Shown: positions 1-13,000 of the stretch, in pieces | Position numbering within the stretch: position 1 is the stretch's first letter | How the letters are laid out: each line of letters begins with the position of its first letter | DNA from: Diadema setosum | Lineage: Eukaryota > Echinodermata > Echinoidea > Diadematoida > Diadematidae | Reading direction: 5' to 3' | Assembly (NCBI RefSeq): GCF_964275005.1 | Contig: NC_092686.1 | Span: forward strand, 43,770,333 to 43,834,332 | Length of the DNA: 64,000 bases | Notes under the pieces: model-generated | Seen by the model: the letters and a program-made list of their open reading frames with translations, nothing else | Told to the model about the DNA's origin: nothing | Database searches by the model: none | Made by a program: the position numbers and the translations under genes

Positions 1-660
1 GCACATTGCCTACAAAATGCTACTCCTTCGCCATTTCTAACCCGATTTTGATTCCGTTTGCTTTATGTGATGACGCTAGGTGAGGGCTTCAAAACTTCTA
101 CACAGAATTTTGACCTTTGACTTCTTTGACTTTTGACCTTGATTTTTGACCTATATTGTACATTTTGCTACAAAATGCTACTCCTTCGCCATTTGTAACC
201 CAATTTCAATTCCGTTTGCTTTAAGTGATGGCACTAGGTGAGGGCTTCAAAACTTCTACACAGAATTTTGACCTTTGACTTCTTTGACCTTGATTTTTGA
301 CCTGTATTGTACATTTTGCTACCAAATGCTACTCCTTCGCCATTTCTAACCCGATTTCGATTGCGTTTCCTTTATGTGATGGCACTAGATGAGGGCTTCA
401 AAACTGCTACACAGAATTTTGACCTTTGACTTCTTTGACCTTTGACCTTGATTTTTTTACCTATATTGTACATTGGCTACAAAATGCTACTCCTTCGCTA
501 TTTCTAACCCGATTTCGATTCCGTTTGCTTTATGTAATGGCACTAGGTGAGGGCTTCAAATCTTCTACATAGAATTTTGACCTTTGACTTCTTTGACCTT
601 TGACCTTGATCTTTTTACCTATATTGTACATTTTGCTACTAAATGCTACTTCCGGCGGGG
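1..660. repeat. Tandem array, about 158-bp unit, 4 copies, TGACCTTTGACC-rich
   Basis: The string TACTCCTTCGCCATTTCTAA recurs near 21, 179, 330 and 488, so spacing is 158, 151 and 158 bp. The short unit lacks one TTTGACC-like heptamer. The last copy breaks off at about 650. The array may begin before the window. Confidence 0.9.
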
Positions 661-1197
661 ACATATATTACGCACCGTGTGATTTCTACGTTTCCTTGTT
701 TCTTTATTTCATTCTTTTAATTTAGGAATTGAACAATTCAAATTCATTTCAAATTTCAACCATTTTTGTTGATGTGGATTCTTCTCTATTGTCATTTGAA
801 TTCGGATTTGACAGAAGATTCTTCATTTTTTTGCATTATTCTTAGCCTGTGGATACAAAGAAATTGTAGAGATCATTAGTTGTTTTTTTTTTTTCAAATT
901 AATTTGTTTTCGTATTGTGTTACATTTGTCTTTTGTTCTCATTGTTATTATGCAAGAGCACTTCTGCACGATTGACAACTTGTTTACTTTTGCAATTTTT
1001 ACTTTTGTGCCCTGGAAGAGAAAAATGAATGGGTTCACTCATACCTGATGTTTCCCTTTTTATTCACCTACCAGGTTGATAGCCAATTAAATTATTAACA
1101 TGGTATATAAAACATTAATATTTAGCAGAATATTCTATGATGAATATTAACTTGAAAAAACGTTTGCTTTCTTTTTTGCTGAATGTATATACTGTAG

Positions 1198-1242
<45 letters not shown>

Positions 1243-1304
1243 CGCTGTATGTATATATGTATATATATATATGTGTATATATACGCTGTATGTATATATG
1301 TATG

Positions 1305-1379
<75 letters not shown>

Positions 1380-3110
1380 ATACATACATTGCTTGTCCGT
1401 GTAAAAAAGCAAAAAAAAAAAAAATATTTGAATGTTTGAATGGTGCCAACGTTCAGTTCGTCCGTCTGTCTCTCTCATTCTATCTCACACACGCAAACAC
1501 ACATATCCTGTTTAATGGAAGAAAGGAGATGTGCAGTTAACAAGTTCATGGTCAGGAACAAACCACGCAGGCGCTCTAGTATGTGTTAAATGGAAGAAAA
1601 TGTTTTATTGCATCCCTTACCATATGCACAGTTATTTATGAAGAAAAAAAAATCTTTTAAGAATTTGTTCAATGAGAATCAAAATGACAGCATACATGTA
1701 TTCAATTAAATGTTTCATGGACAGAGTCAAAGAAACAGAATTATGTCATACACAGACATAAAACGGAGGAAGTAAAAAGAGATGGGGAAAGGAGAATGAA
1801 GATAGAGAAAAAGAATGATAAAATCAAACATACAGAAAATAGTGCCCAATTGATAGGTGATCTCTACCAGAAAGGAAGTTTGTTTTTCTTAACAGAGTTA
1901 TAGGCAGAAAGTCTGGTTCGGATATTATAGTATTAACATGTTCATGGAAAGTATAATTTGGTGGTACCAGCAACAATGGATTATCATGCACAGCTGCTTT
2001 ATTATAATGAAATCCGAATGCTAGCCACTGTTGCTTCATGTAAAAACAAAAATGCTTCTTTATTATTATTTTTTTTTTAATGAACCCTATCGAAATGGGT
2101 AGCAGCATGATGATTTTGAACAAAACAAACTGCCTAGCAAATAAGGGCCATGTTGTCAACACGGCTGAAATGAGACTATCCTCGCCCAGTAAGCTGCAGG
2201 TGACTTAATAGATATACATGACTATAGATATATCTCGCATGTTTGATTTACACATCAAAATATATCTCACGCAGATATCGTACATGTTTACATACATTGC
2301 ATTGTGTTTTCAAACTGGTAACATACTGACATTGAAAATATTTTATCGAAATTGTCTTTTGTCAGTATCGCATTGGAGACTTGTAGCGGAAAAAAACAAA
2401 CAAAACAAAACTTGAGAGACACGTTTGAATTATTAAGTTTAGCCCCAATCTCGAAAGTGGACTAATAATTGAACCCAGTTTTATGTCTTACGGTCTTCTT
2501 TACATCTCACGGGCATACCGACGAGAAGCTCTTTTTTAATGGTTGTATTTATTTATTTTCTTTTTAAATGGAAGTGTTTCTAGAAAGTAAGATACATTGA
2601 ACGAAAAAAAATTGTTACACGTGGAAAAAGGAATGGACATTACATGATCGACTGCACCGACTCACGCCTTTATTCGGGGTAACTTTAGTCCACTTTCGAG
2701 AATATCATCTCAAGCCACAAATACATGTACAGTATGGCAGGACGTATCAAAATGTTTTCTTTTCCGTTTGTTTGTTTTTTTCTTTAATCTCGTCCAAACT
2801 TCATGCAGCCTCAAGTTTCTTTTTGAGTCGCAAGAAGCGAGGGCTTCACGACGTGAAAAATGAAGACCTGTACAACAAAAACAAAATTCTCCTTTCTACA
2901 ATGTACTTCGACGTTAACATAATAGTTTAAACACAGTACAAAACGAAGGACACTGCAGTTGTTTGTGCACAGTTCAGTACATACAGCAGCAGCCTATACC
3001 GATAATGTCATGGGCTTATCAACCGACACGTTTTAAATGAACTGCACTTCCACAGTGTATCATACGTGGGAAATGTCCCTCCAGTCCGATTAAACAACTC
3101 GGTAATGATC
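661..3110. other. No gene seen; AT-rich 3' flank of gene A
   Basis: AT-rich DNA with many stops, a TA microsatellite (1189-1387) and homopolymers. Nothing codes convincingly on either strand. Confidence 0.6.
1189..1387. repeat. (TA)n microsatellite with GTATGTATA interruptions
   Basis: About 200 bp of alternating TA with ACGCTGTATGTATA-like variants. Apparent reading frames here are low-complexity YIYIYI and not genes. Confidence 0.95.
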
Positions 3111-3227
3111 AGGGCCCCGTTTTATCAAAAGATGAAATCGATTTTAAATTTCCTTACCACACAGGTTGCCATAGACAATTGAAATCAACTTTATAATCAA
3201 TTTTGACTCTTCATAAAACAGGGCCCT
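3111..3227. mobile_element. Fold-back MITE, GGGCCCCGTTTTAT family
   Basis: Starts AGGGCCCCGTTTTATCA and ends with the inverse TGATAAAAC/AGGGCCCT-like end (one to two mismatches over 17 bp). 117 bp, AT-rich core, no coding capacity. Related ends at 32590-32747. Confidence 0.6.
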
Positions 3228-3262
3228 GGACATTAATTATACAAAGTTAAATGGCACAATGC

Positions 3263-3897
3263 CATTCCTCTTCGAGATAGTTCAGACCAGTTAAGTTAGT
3301 CTGAAAAGAAAGTAAAAATTTTACAAGCACAACAGTGAAGGTTTGATCAGAATCGGATGAGAATTAAAAAGTTCTGAAATTAAAGCTTCGATAACTGTCA
3401 CAACATAGTTGTTGGACAGTCGATATGAATATGCAAATGAGGGAGTTGATGATGACACAACTTGCCACATACAAGTAGTTTTCTAGAAAGAATCTTGACA
3501 GATTCTTGAAATTTCCCTTTTGTTTTTGTTTTCATTTTGAAATTTCCGTTTTTACATTTTTTTTTTCAAACGCAATTATGCCCCAGTCTCAAATCCTGAT
3601 ATATCTGACTGATCACTATTTTGAAGTTAATCAGCCAGGAATAACGTTATGTTATACACTTTTATACTAGATAAATTGAACTGTCATATTTTTTTTTTTC
3701 ACAACCAACAGAAAATAGTGAGGTGATGACATCAGCTCCTTTATTTGCATAGTCTGCAAGAATTAGCAAGTCTTCATTATTTCATAACTTTCCTAATTGT
3801 TATCAGGTTTTGATCAAAAATTGTCACTGTTATGCTTGATAAAATTTTACTCTTTCAGTTCAGACTAACTTTTCACTGGTTTGGAACTCTCCTTTAA
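3263..3897. mobile_element. Large fold-back element, arms about 200 bp
   Basis: The left arm (CAGACCAGTTAAGTTAGTCT onward, about 3263-3480) matches the reverse complement of the right arm (about 3690-3897), including ACCAGT-GTTAGTCTGAA, AGCA(C/T)AACAGTGA, TGCAAATGAGG/TGCAAATAAAGG and GATGTCATC-like parts. A half copy lies at 45404-45720. No coding capacity. Confidence 0.65.
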
Positions 3898-4257
3898 GGA
3901 AAGGAAATCTGTGGACCGTAGTGTGGAACTCTAGTATCGGACGAACAAGGGGGACAATTTATTTCGCGGCTTGAAGGTCAACCAGAGTGCTAAAGGTGCA
4001 GCACATGATATCATCTAACTTGCGATGTGTTTCTTGAAGGCAGTTCACTGATAAACAAAACAACAATTACCTAAGCTCAGCCTTATAATACTAGCAAGGC
4101 AAAAAGTCGGCCACATACAACTACACAGTCAACACAAATCGGGAACATTTTCATAATGTTTCTGCGCATTATCATGAATCCTAAACCGAATATGTTACTG
4201 ATTTCTTCCATATTTTATCAATACGAAAACATTTAAAAAGTTTTAAACTTTCCGTCG

Positions 4258-4408
4258 CTTAAGCCCGTCGCACACTTCTACTTACGACTATACAACTGAC
4301 AGACTTTGGATCCGAAATATATCACCATAGCTCCAGATGAAACACGCTTATTTATTTCAGATCCAAAGTCTGTCAGTCGTGAGTTGTATTGTGTGCGGCA
4401 GGCTTAAG
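4258..4408. mobile_element. Fold-back element with CTTAAGCCYGYCGCACAC ends
   Basis: Left end CTTAAGCCCGTCGCACAC and right end inverse CTTAAGCCTGCCGCACAC. Inner arms share ACTGACAGACTTTGGATC, also inverted. 151 bp. TTAA occurs at both ends. Confidence 0.6.
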
Positions 4409-6499
4409 TTTGAAGCGCGTTGAGCTTGCCTCAATCGTTACCACTTGATTATACTTATTAATATCTAAGAATCGATTGGATTACATAATCTTACTGGAAT
4501 GATATGTAAAGTCATGTTGAATAAGCACGTTCATTGGCAATGCTTCTTCAAAGGAGATCAATTTCTTTGAGTCTAATGATCAGACATTACAAGCAGGCAG
4601 TAGGAAAGATGGTACATGCGTGGCGTTGGCAGCTCAAAATATTTCTCACAATGAAAATGTTTGACAGAGTTTGATTCAGCTCATATTAGAACGAAAGGAT
4701 CTAATATAAGATGATTAAAAAAAAAAAATCTTGTCTTTATTATTTGACCGCACTAGCTCTAAATTTTTAAAGCTCCAACTCTGGCCGTCAAAAGTCACAT
4801 GTCGACCCAAATACTCGATGTTTGATTTACTACCGTGCTCAGTTCACGGTCAAAAAGGCACATTTTACTTGATTAACAAAAATTGTATCTTAAGGTGACA
4901 AGAAGACCGCCTAAGCAATCAAAAAATTTTGGAAACAATCCAAAGAATACTGTCATTTCCCACTGCTCAAGTCGAGGACATTTTGAGAGTCATAAAAAAT
5001 GTCACTGAATGAAAGTGATATCAAATATCTTCACCATACATTTGCCCAAAGCATCTAAGACAGGTTACTATCCTTATATATGTTCATTTGAATGTTTTCA
5101 GTCATGAAAAATAGTCGCTTCAACAGGAAAGGGTAAGCGCAGATAATATGCATAATGCGTCATACAATGTGTAATGAGTGAAGCAGCGCCGACATACACA
5201 ATTTTTGCATGAGTATTATTATGTTTTTACAATATCTACAAGATATAATATACACGGATAACAAATAAAGATCTCTTGTTGACTTACTTTACATATTAAT
5301 ACATGCTCAAGAAAAACAAAAAATACGCGGCTTGTCTACAAAGTAACATAGAACACATTTCAATAAATGTTCTCGATGATTCCCGATCTAACAATGTAAA
5401 AACGATTTTTCCTGAGATTGAATGGGTGGAGGGTGCTCCTGTGGCAGGGAATTTGTAAATCATCTTCCTGGAATAGCAGCACTTGTGACGAGTAAATTCA
5501 ATACAGCATCTGTCTTTTCGATGAACATCAACTGAGAATTAAGGCAGAAGGGATTGGACAATATTGCTTCGGACATACTTTGTGCGAAGGCCATTTTAGA
5601 AAGAAAAAAAAAAAATCAGAGAACAAGAAAATACGACGAAGACATCTGATATGCCGATAAACATTATCTGAAGAAAGAAAAATGGAAGTGAAATGCAGAT
5701 TGAAAGTTTCACAGCTGGAGCTATCCCAAACCGGTTGTGACATTTTCCTTAAAGTAGTGTTGAGTAATCTTTTCCAGTGTATTCATTTTTTTCTTACTTT
5801 TTTTTTTCTGGATCGTGAGTATTGTGACGAAGTTTCTACATTGTAGATACGGATACTGCTCGCAGATCAACGAAACTGGCAGAGTAAAAGCTATGTTTGT
5901 CTGTCTTGTGAATTATTTCATGTAAAAAATGATAGAGAACTTTGCTGATCGATGCTTTCTAAAGAAAAGAAAACAAAAGTGGAATTGATAGGGAGAAGCT
6001 AGTTATAGCGACTAGATCGTTGCGTAAATGAAGCGTTTTGGTTTTTTTGTATATTTTCACGGCCTAGCCCGTCACTGATATGATCGGAAGAAGATTGTGT
6101 TTTAAGACTGATCTCGACGCTCAGACGGAAGCAGCATCCACCTTCGTGCACTGTCACGAGGAAAACTGATGGTAACGATTTCACGAGCAGCGTCACGCGA
6201 TCGTCGAAGTCATGCTTCGCGCAATCGCAAGTCATCAATTAACAATGATGCCATGTCTTTTTGGTTTTACCAGTGAAGAGTGGTAAGCACCGTTAGAATT
6301 TGTATTAAATGCTCCCTTGTCTTAAATACTGATGTAATTTTCCATACAAGACTCGTCACGGAAGTTACAATACGTTTTGCTGACGAATGATACTCCTAGT
6401 AATGGTAATCTATGAAGAGGTTTCAATCAGTGATCCTTGCCCCATAGATCCCGTTGGAAAGCCGCCGGCGGCGTGGTGGTTACACGGACCGAGAAGGGA
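4409..6499. other. No gene seen; 3' flank of gene A
   Basis: AT-rich sequence with poly-A/T runs. No exon-like homology, RNA gene or convincing repeat. Some could be 3' UTR of gene A; the end of that transcript cannot be placed. Confidence 0.5.
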
Positions 6500-6825
6500 G
6501 TAGCAAGCAGGGTATAAATCAGTCCACAGCACCCTGTAGTTCCACATCGGAGCCAGAAAGCTTGCTACGGACACTGGCGCCAGAACATCTCAAGCTTCCC
6601 TCCCTCGGGTCCTCCCAGCCTTGGCCATCGCTAGGCGGCGGCGTTATACTGCTGCCACCGCTGCTGCTGCCACCGCTGCTGCTGCCCGCTGCCGCCAACG
6701 AAGACGACGATAATAGCACTCGATATGATTCGGTCTAAGGATGGTGATCAGAGCGTGGGAAATGTTCAAGTCACAGCTAGAAGTGCGCTGCTGCTTTAGC
6801 TAGGTTTCGATTACCGGCAGCCTCC
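6500..6825 (-). other. Probable 3' UTR start of gene A with CTG/CAG-type triplet tract
   Basis: Sequence just past the stop is unusually GC-rich. At about 6650-6700 the plus strand reads CTGCTGCCACCG repeated, i.e. GGCAGCAGCAGCGG on the transcript strand. No polyadenylation signal can be assigned; minus-strand AATAAA first appears far downstream (about 4735). Confidence 0.35.
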
Positions 6826-7053
6826 TCACTTCTTAAATCCCAGGTTGACGTACTCACTTTGGACGTCAAAGCTCGCCTTGCCATCTTTCTCCAGGTCTGT
6901 CTCGCCCACGGCGGTGTCGTAGTTTGGTGGCATTGAGGTGTTGTTTTTGATGGAGTCGGAACCGTCGCTGCCGTTACCCTCCACGGATAGCGTGTGGTTG
7001 TCGTCATCGGGGTCGGGTGGGGTGATACGCGGTGTTGTGATGATGGAACATCG
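6826..7053 (-). CDS. Gene A exon 12: cytoplasmic C-terminal tail and stop
   Basis: Residues 579-653 then TGA (6826-6828). Hydrophilic and acidic; shares with gene B the core TPRI/SPRI, an Asp-rich run, T(L/I)S(V/I)EGN and GSDS, while the last 25 residues differ. Acceptor AACAG. Confidence 0.9.
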   Translation of the reverse strand, partial: RCSIITTPRITPPDPDDDNHTLSVEGNGSDGSDSIKNNTSMPPNYDTAVGETDLEKDGKASFDVQSEYVNLGFKK

Positions 7054-10000
7054 CTGTTATAATGCAAAATAAATCATATAAATCAAAATCACCATTTCAT
7101 TTCATTCTTTGAAACCAAATAAGTTCTTCGAAATTTATATCTTTCATGACCTAGAAAGTCAATTGCTCATGCCCTTAATCTGATCTAACGACTGCGTCTA
7201 AAGCCCGCCTAACACTGAGCGATTTCTTGCGATACGATGTCGCATCGAAGAAGATTGCCAGATGGCGCACAGTGCGAGGAGATCTGCGATACAACAGCCA
7301 GCGACTCTTGAGCATCATGCAATGGAGAGCGAAAGCGCGTGATATCGCTCAGTGTTGCGTTGAAAGGCGTCGCGAGTTATGGCTAGTCAAAAGTCGCGCA
7401 CTGTGAGGAGGGCTTACGGTGCAGTGTCATCACTATCCGCCATTTACTGTTATAACTATCAACAACACTCTTGAGATGACGATTCCAAGATGCCTGATCA
7501 GTTCACAAAACTAGGTAGTGGAATGATGGTATCAGTGCATGGTAGGTTGGAGCACTTGGTGAAAACTGGGATGACCCGAAACCACTCTACGTTTGGAGGA
7601 CATGCATTCATGGTTTAAAGGTGAAAGAATGAATCCAGAACCAAATGCACTACTTTTTGCCCTGTTAAAACGTGTATGGTCTGTGCTGCTTACCTCCTTG
7701 AAGGAACCGGGCGTGGTGAGGAGGAGATAAATGGCGTAGATTGGGATCCATTGCATGGAACAGATGGCCATCATCCAACCCATAATCTCACCCCAGATGG
7801 GGTAGTAATAGTCCTCGCCATACTTGGCCGACTGGTAGTCGATCAAGCTGAACAGAAAGATGCCCTGTAACGGGAGAAGGGAAGGAGGGAGTGATGGTCA
7901 GGGGTATACACGGCAGCTAGCATATATCGATCTGTAATGAATTGGGGTCTGTATTTGATGTGGAATCAAATAATGATAGTCAGATGTGCACAGAAAGACC
8001 GCTGGAGGAAACCCGCACAGTGGTCTTTGTAGAGAGATGACCTTTGCTTGCAGAGTCAAAACAAACAGACTCACTAAAAAACCGTTAGTATGTTGTGCAC
8101 AGGCGCTTTAAACTACATTGTGTACAAGTGCAAGTATGTAAATTTCACTAGATGTCGTTTCCACTATACCTGTATCAATTCACAACAGCAGATTTCTAAT
8201 GTCTGCCAAAATGTAACGGTAACATTTAACGTTAACATTTCATGAAGCTTTCTGAAGAGTGTTCCTATTGCAAAGCGTGCATGGTCCCTTTAGACGCTTT
8301 TGTTGGCCCGATTTCCGTATAAGTAGTTTTATTGTGTGCATTATGCTGGCAACGAAATGTCCCGACTGCTATGTCAAGTCAGAAACTGATAAAGGAAGTA
8401 CGATTGTTGGCCACTGGCCGCATTAAATGTCTGTTATGTATGGCAATTTTTGCATACGTTTTCGCAGTGGCGGAAACTCACGCGGCCGTTATGGAGACTC
8501 GGTCATTTAATACAGGTGGCCGCTATGCACTGGACTATATTCCCAGGCTATTATCTGCTGTCAGCTGGTATGATCGCTTGCTGTTTGTATTGGAAGTATG
8601 ATTTCGATGTAATGTTTAATCAAAAGACAACATTTACCAGATAGAGAAGCGTTACAAAGATCAAGTTTTGTACATCCCAATGTGTTTAGTGTATGTTTGC
8701 TCCCTCCCCTTCTAAAACGGGTGTGTTGTGATTTGTACAATCTATCAAGTTTTAGAAATACAACAAAGTATACACATGTTGCCTAAAGGTGTGCTCTCAT
8801 TCCGTTTATTAACCCGATTGATGCGAATTTGTATCAATGAACGATAAACTACGGGAACAACAATACAACGCGCCAAACATGCCTTTACGGACAAGAGAAT
8901 GACGTTGAAAACAACCAACATTAAAGGACACACACATACAGGTGAAAAGTAATTGTTAGAATGGCTGTGAGAGGAACCAACAAGCGCAACAACTTGCCAT
9001 GCTGATAGCAGGAGTGAGCGCGGCCCAGGAGAGCGGCCAGTACCAGCCGGGTGTAAATCCAATACTTTCAGTGATTCTCCTGTAGAACTTCTTGATGCCG
9101 TAGCCATAGGAGACGGACACGCACTCCCAAAAGGCGACCCAGAGTAGGGGAATCCCGCTGGCCCCGTACAGATCCATCAGCTGGAAGAAGTACATGCCTC
9201 CCTGTGTGTGGGATGTGGTGAGAGTAAGATTAATCATTGTGTAAAATGATAGCACTAATACAACCAATTCATAATGGCTGCAAATATGATGTTATGACTT
9301 CAAAAATGTAACAGTAATAAACACAATGATTGGTTGGTGCTTTCATACAATGAATGAGAAAGAGTTTGAGAAGTCTTTACCTCGGTGACGCAGAGCAGAC
9401 CAAGCAGGAAATCGGCCAGGCAGAAGATGGCGAGAAACTTGGCTCGGTGCTGACGGAATCCAGACTTGGGAAACTCGTCCATCAGTGAAGTGGCCAGACC
9501 CTCTACCACGCAAAACTTTGTTTGCAACAAAGGTTGCCACAAAGGGTAGGACAGAGATAAGAAGTTTCATGTTAGCACTTTGACCACAAATAATTTCATA
9601 GGTTGCAAACGATAATGACAAAGGAATCGTAAACTGACACCGAGCTTCAACGTGAGATATCTTAAGTTCCTGAAATTTGGTTATACAAGTCGCCTCGATA
9701 CATTTTGTACGTTCACACGGTTGGTCAAATCGACAACAACAACATTACAAGCTACACATACAAAATTGACATGCAAGGCGATTGATGCTCTGCGAGCCAC
9801 ATTATTGTTTATATTGCCTCCTAAAATAATTCTCTGTTACTGATGCTGCATTAGCATAATCATGAGTGCATTCATCATTTTTAAGAAAAGATCAGTGTTA
9901 GGGTTAAACGATATACACGAAATAAAATGCACTGCAGTCTAGTTTGCGATTCCTTTGTCAGTACCCATAAAGATGATTCATAATGTGGTTGGAATGCCAG

Positions 10001-13000
10001 GATTTCGTGCATGATGCGCAGGAGAAAATAGCACTACGAACTCTGCATACAAAACAAAGACTAGTGAAGACGCTGACATCGACAGTACAACGTTGAATGA
10101 TAGGAGGCACACATATTCAGAATACAAAAAAAAAAAAGAACAAGCTATCTCATGTCAAAATCTGAATTGATCATAAGTTTAAGGTTGAAATACTACTAGA
10201 CGTTGATTTGATGACCGCTAAATATAATTTTGTAACATACCCAAAATACATCGACCCATACAAACTATTTTCTGAAACGATTTTCTGGAAATCTCACTTT
10301 CCCGATCGAAACACTTCAACACTGTCCGTGTTTGCCGTTCTGAAATGATTGCGGGGTAGATACTGCGTCTAGTATGGTCGATATCATTCTCCATACGACA
10401 TGGACACATCCGTTGGCAACCGTAAAGACGTCTGTAGTCTTTGGTTGTATTGTACTTATCTTTTTGCCACAAGAGAGTTACGCTTGAAAAAAATAATCTG
10501 CGTGAACAGAACATTTTTAGAACCATACTGGTATTACGAAAGGAAGGCTGTATTCGACGCTTTTCTCTCTCCTTTTTTTTAATTTTTTTTTAACAATGAT
10601 CAAACAGCTTAGTAAGATGAAACCAGTTACAAAACCCGTTTAAATTCGTCACTAAAATGCAGTAAGGCAGTAATGGACAGAAACGCAAGGTACACACATT
10701 GTACACATATGGAAGCTATGGATACCACGTGACACATTTTGCATTTACAGATGATAACAACAGTAATGTTTATCTTAACATTAGAAAGAGCATACTTTTG
10801 TGCGAGAAGGGAAAAAATCGAAATATAGAAAAGGAACGAATGACACAGCAAAAGCAATGCGACACTATCTACTGTAAGTTTAGCTGTCATAAGATCCAAA
10901 TGAACATAGTTACAATGATCTCAGCTAATCTGAAAGATAAAAAGTACAATAATTAAATAAAGAATGCATATACTGTCATCATTACTAAGAGTGAATTCCA
11001 ACACATAGCGTTCACCTCGAGTGGCTGCTGCCTGCGTCAGAGCTAGTTTTGTATAGGTAAATGGGTAATCTAGAGGAAGAAAAATACACACTTAGCTACG
11101 TCACACAAGTGTTTGCACATGAATTCCCAAAATCATAAGTCTTTACAAACACCCCCCCAAAAAAAACAAAAAAATCCCCCAAAAACTTAATCACTCTGCT
11201 TTAATTCAAAGGCAGAATTCTTTCCATACAGTAGATCATATATGATCAGACTTTCATATATAATGTGATCTTGCCCCTCCCTTTGTGCTTTTGTTGTCAT
11301 TTTTTTTTTCACGAACTTTGGTTCAAATGCAGTCGTTTGTCACAACAAAGATGTTATTGTAAACAGACATTTTGTTGTCGTTTTTTTTTCTTCCACGAAC
11401 TTTGGTTCAAATGCAGTCTTTTGTCACAACAAAGACGTTATTGTAAACAGACATTTTGTCTAAGATAGATAGCTACGTGTAAATATGCTATAATGTTCTT
11501 CTCGTTTTTTCACGCTATCTTATTTTGTCTACTATAGCTCTACATCCCTCTAGCACCATTTGTCATAGTCCCTAGGATCGTACAAAGGCAAGTTCTTACC
11601 GGGAATAGTGATGCCTGATCCATTACGGTTGCATCGATCGCGTTTTCATTTTAACACTTACATGATCTTCAATATTCAAGCACAATAGCTTTATCGTTTG
11701 CTTGGTGCTTAGTGAAAGAGGTTAGAAGGGAAAGAAGCCTGACATTCAATCATGTCATCACATAATTGTCACTAACTCAAATACAAATTGCATGTTACAT
11801 TCGAGTGGTGTATATGACATTCATTTGCAATTCATAATTCCTCATTGGCTCCCTACAATATTAACAGAGCGAGTTGACACTCAACTCCTATTGCTTGGCG
11901 TAGATTTTGAAACTGCTCTTTTGTCTATCTTTATCAAACCGAATGTCACGTAGAACACTTGATTCATTGTTGTTCATGTAAAAGCAGTTTATCTAATTTC
12001 CGTATTTTCAAGATAATACTGTTTCCACACTGATAGCTAAACATGGTTATCTGTTATCTCTGACAGACGATAGTTTGTGGTATGCTGATTTCAAGACATT
12101 GTCATTGTTGCAAACAAGGCTGGTGCTGGGTTTTCAGATAATGGCAAGAATTCAGATAGTGGCAAGAATCATTCTTTTCGATCTGAAGTTTCACTCTACA
12201 GTCTAAAGAGCTCCGATATCGTGAAAATTTTGCTTTGAGTGATCGAATTTTTAATCCTCGCATTATGTATCGCCTTTTGTTCGATGGAAATGATTGAACT
12301 GAATTTGGTCAGAAGATGAGATACGTGACGTCGCAAGCGTACACAATATGCTTCCCTGATCCAGCCACAGAGACAGTGAAAATGCAGGGGCGGATCCAGG
12401 GAGGACCACAAACGGCGCACGCCCCCCCCTTTATTTTTTCTTGAAACAAAAGAAATAAAAAGAAAAAAATGGGGGAGGGGTGCGTGCGCCCTCCCTTTAT
12501 TTTTGTAAACACGCCCCCTCTTTACGAAATTCCTGGATCCGCCTCTGAAATGTATACGTAAAGTATACAATTGTACCATGAAGAGAATATTTGCCGCCAT
12601 CCAAAATAGTTTGAAAAAGTTTGTGAACTGTCACCATCATTTATCGTCGGATAGAGATACCAGGATAACGGGGTCTTTCTTGACAAGGAGGTTCAGAGAA
12701 GTGAGCCGCAGCGAGATACTCGCATAGAACAGTTTGTGCCTGGCTCTGACAACATTTTGTGTCATGAACAATTTCTGGCTTGTGATTTTTATCAGCGAAT
12801 ACTTGATTGGCTGTAGTGCGTATTGTTTTCTTGGGACACGCATGAAGCATGGACGAGGTCACATAAAAAGCAACCAGTAATGGACATCTGTAATACTTCA
12901 ATAGATCACAATTCCCCACATCAGGGGCTTTCGTTCACACGCAAGCATCGATCTGCTTTACCATATCTCATCGATACATCGCTTTGTCACAATCCTCGCT

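Noticed and set aside
1..650. CRISPR-like array
   Set aside because: Regular repeats, but 150-bp units with no spacers of constant size, in a eukaryotic locus.
1122..1540. Long open frames on both strands
   Set aside because: They translate the TA microsatellite into YIYIYI; low complexity, no coding signal.
6454..6738. 94-residue plus-strand open frame and its minus-strand shadow
   Set aside because: GC-rich triplet tract in the presumed 3' UTR of gene A; no family resemblance and repeat-driven composition.
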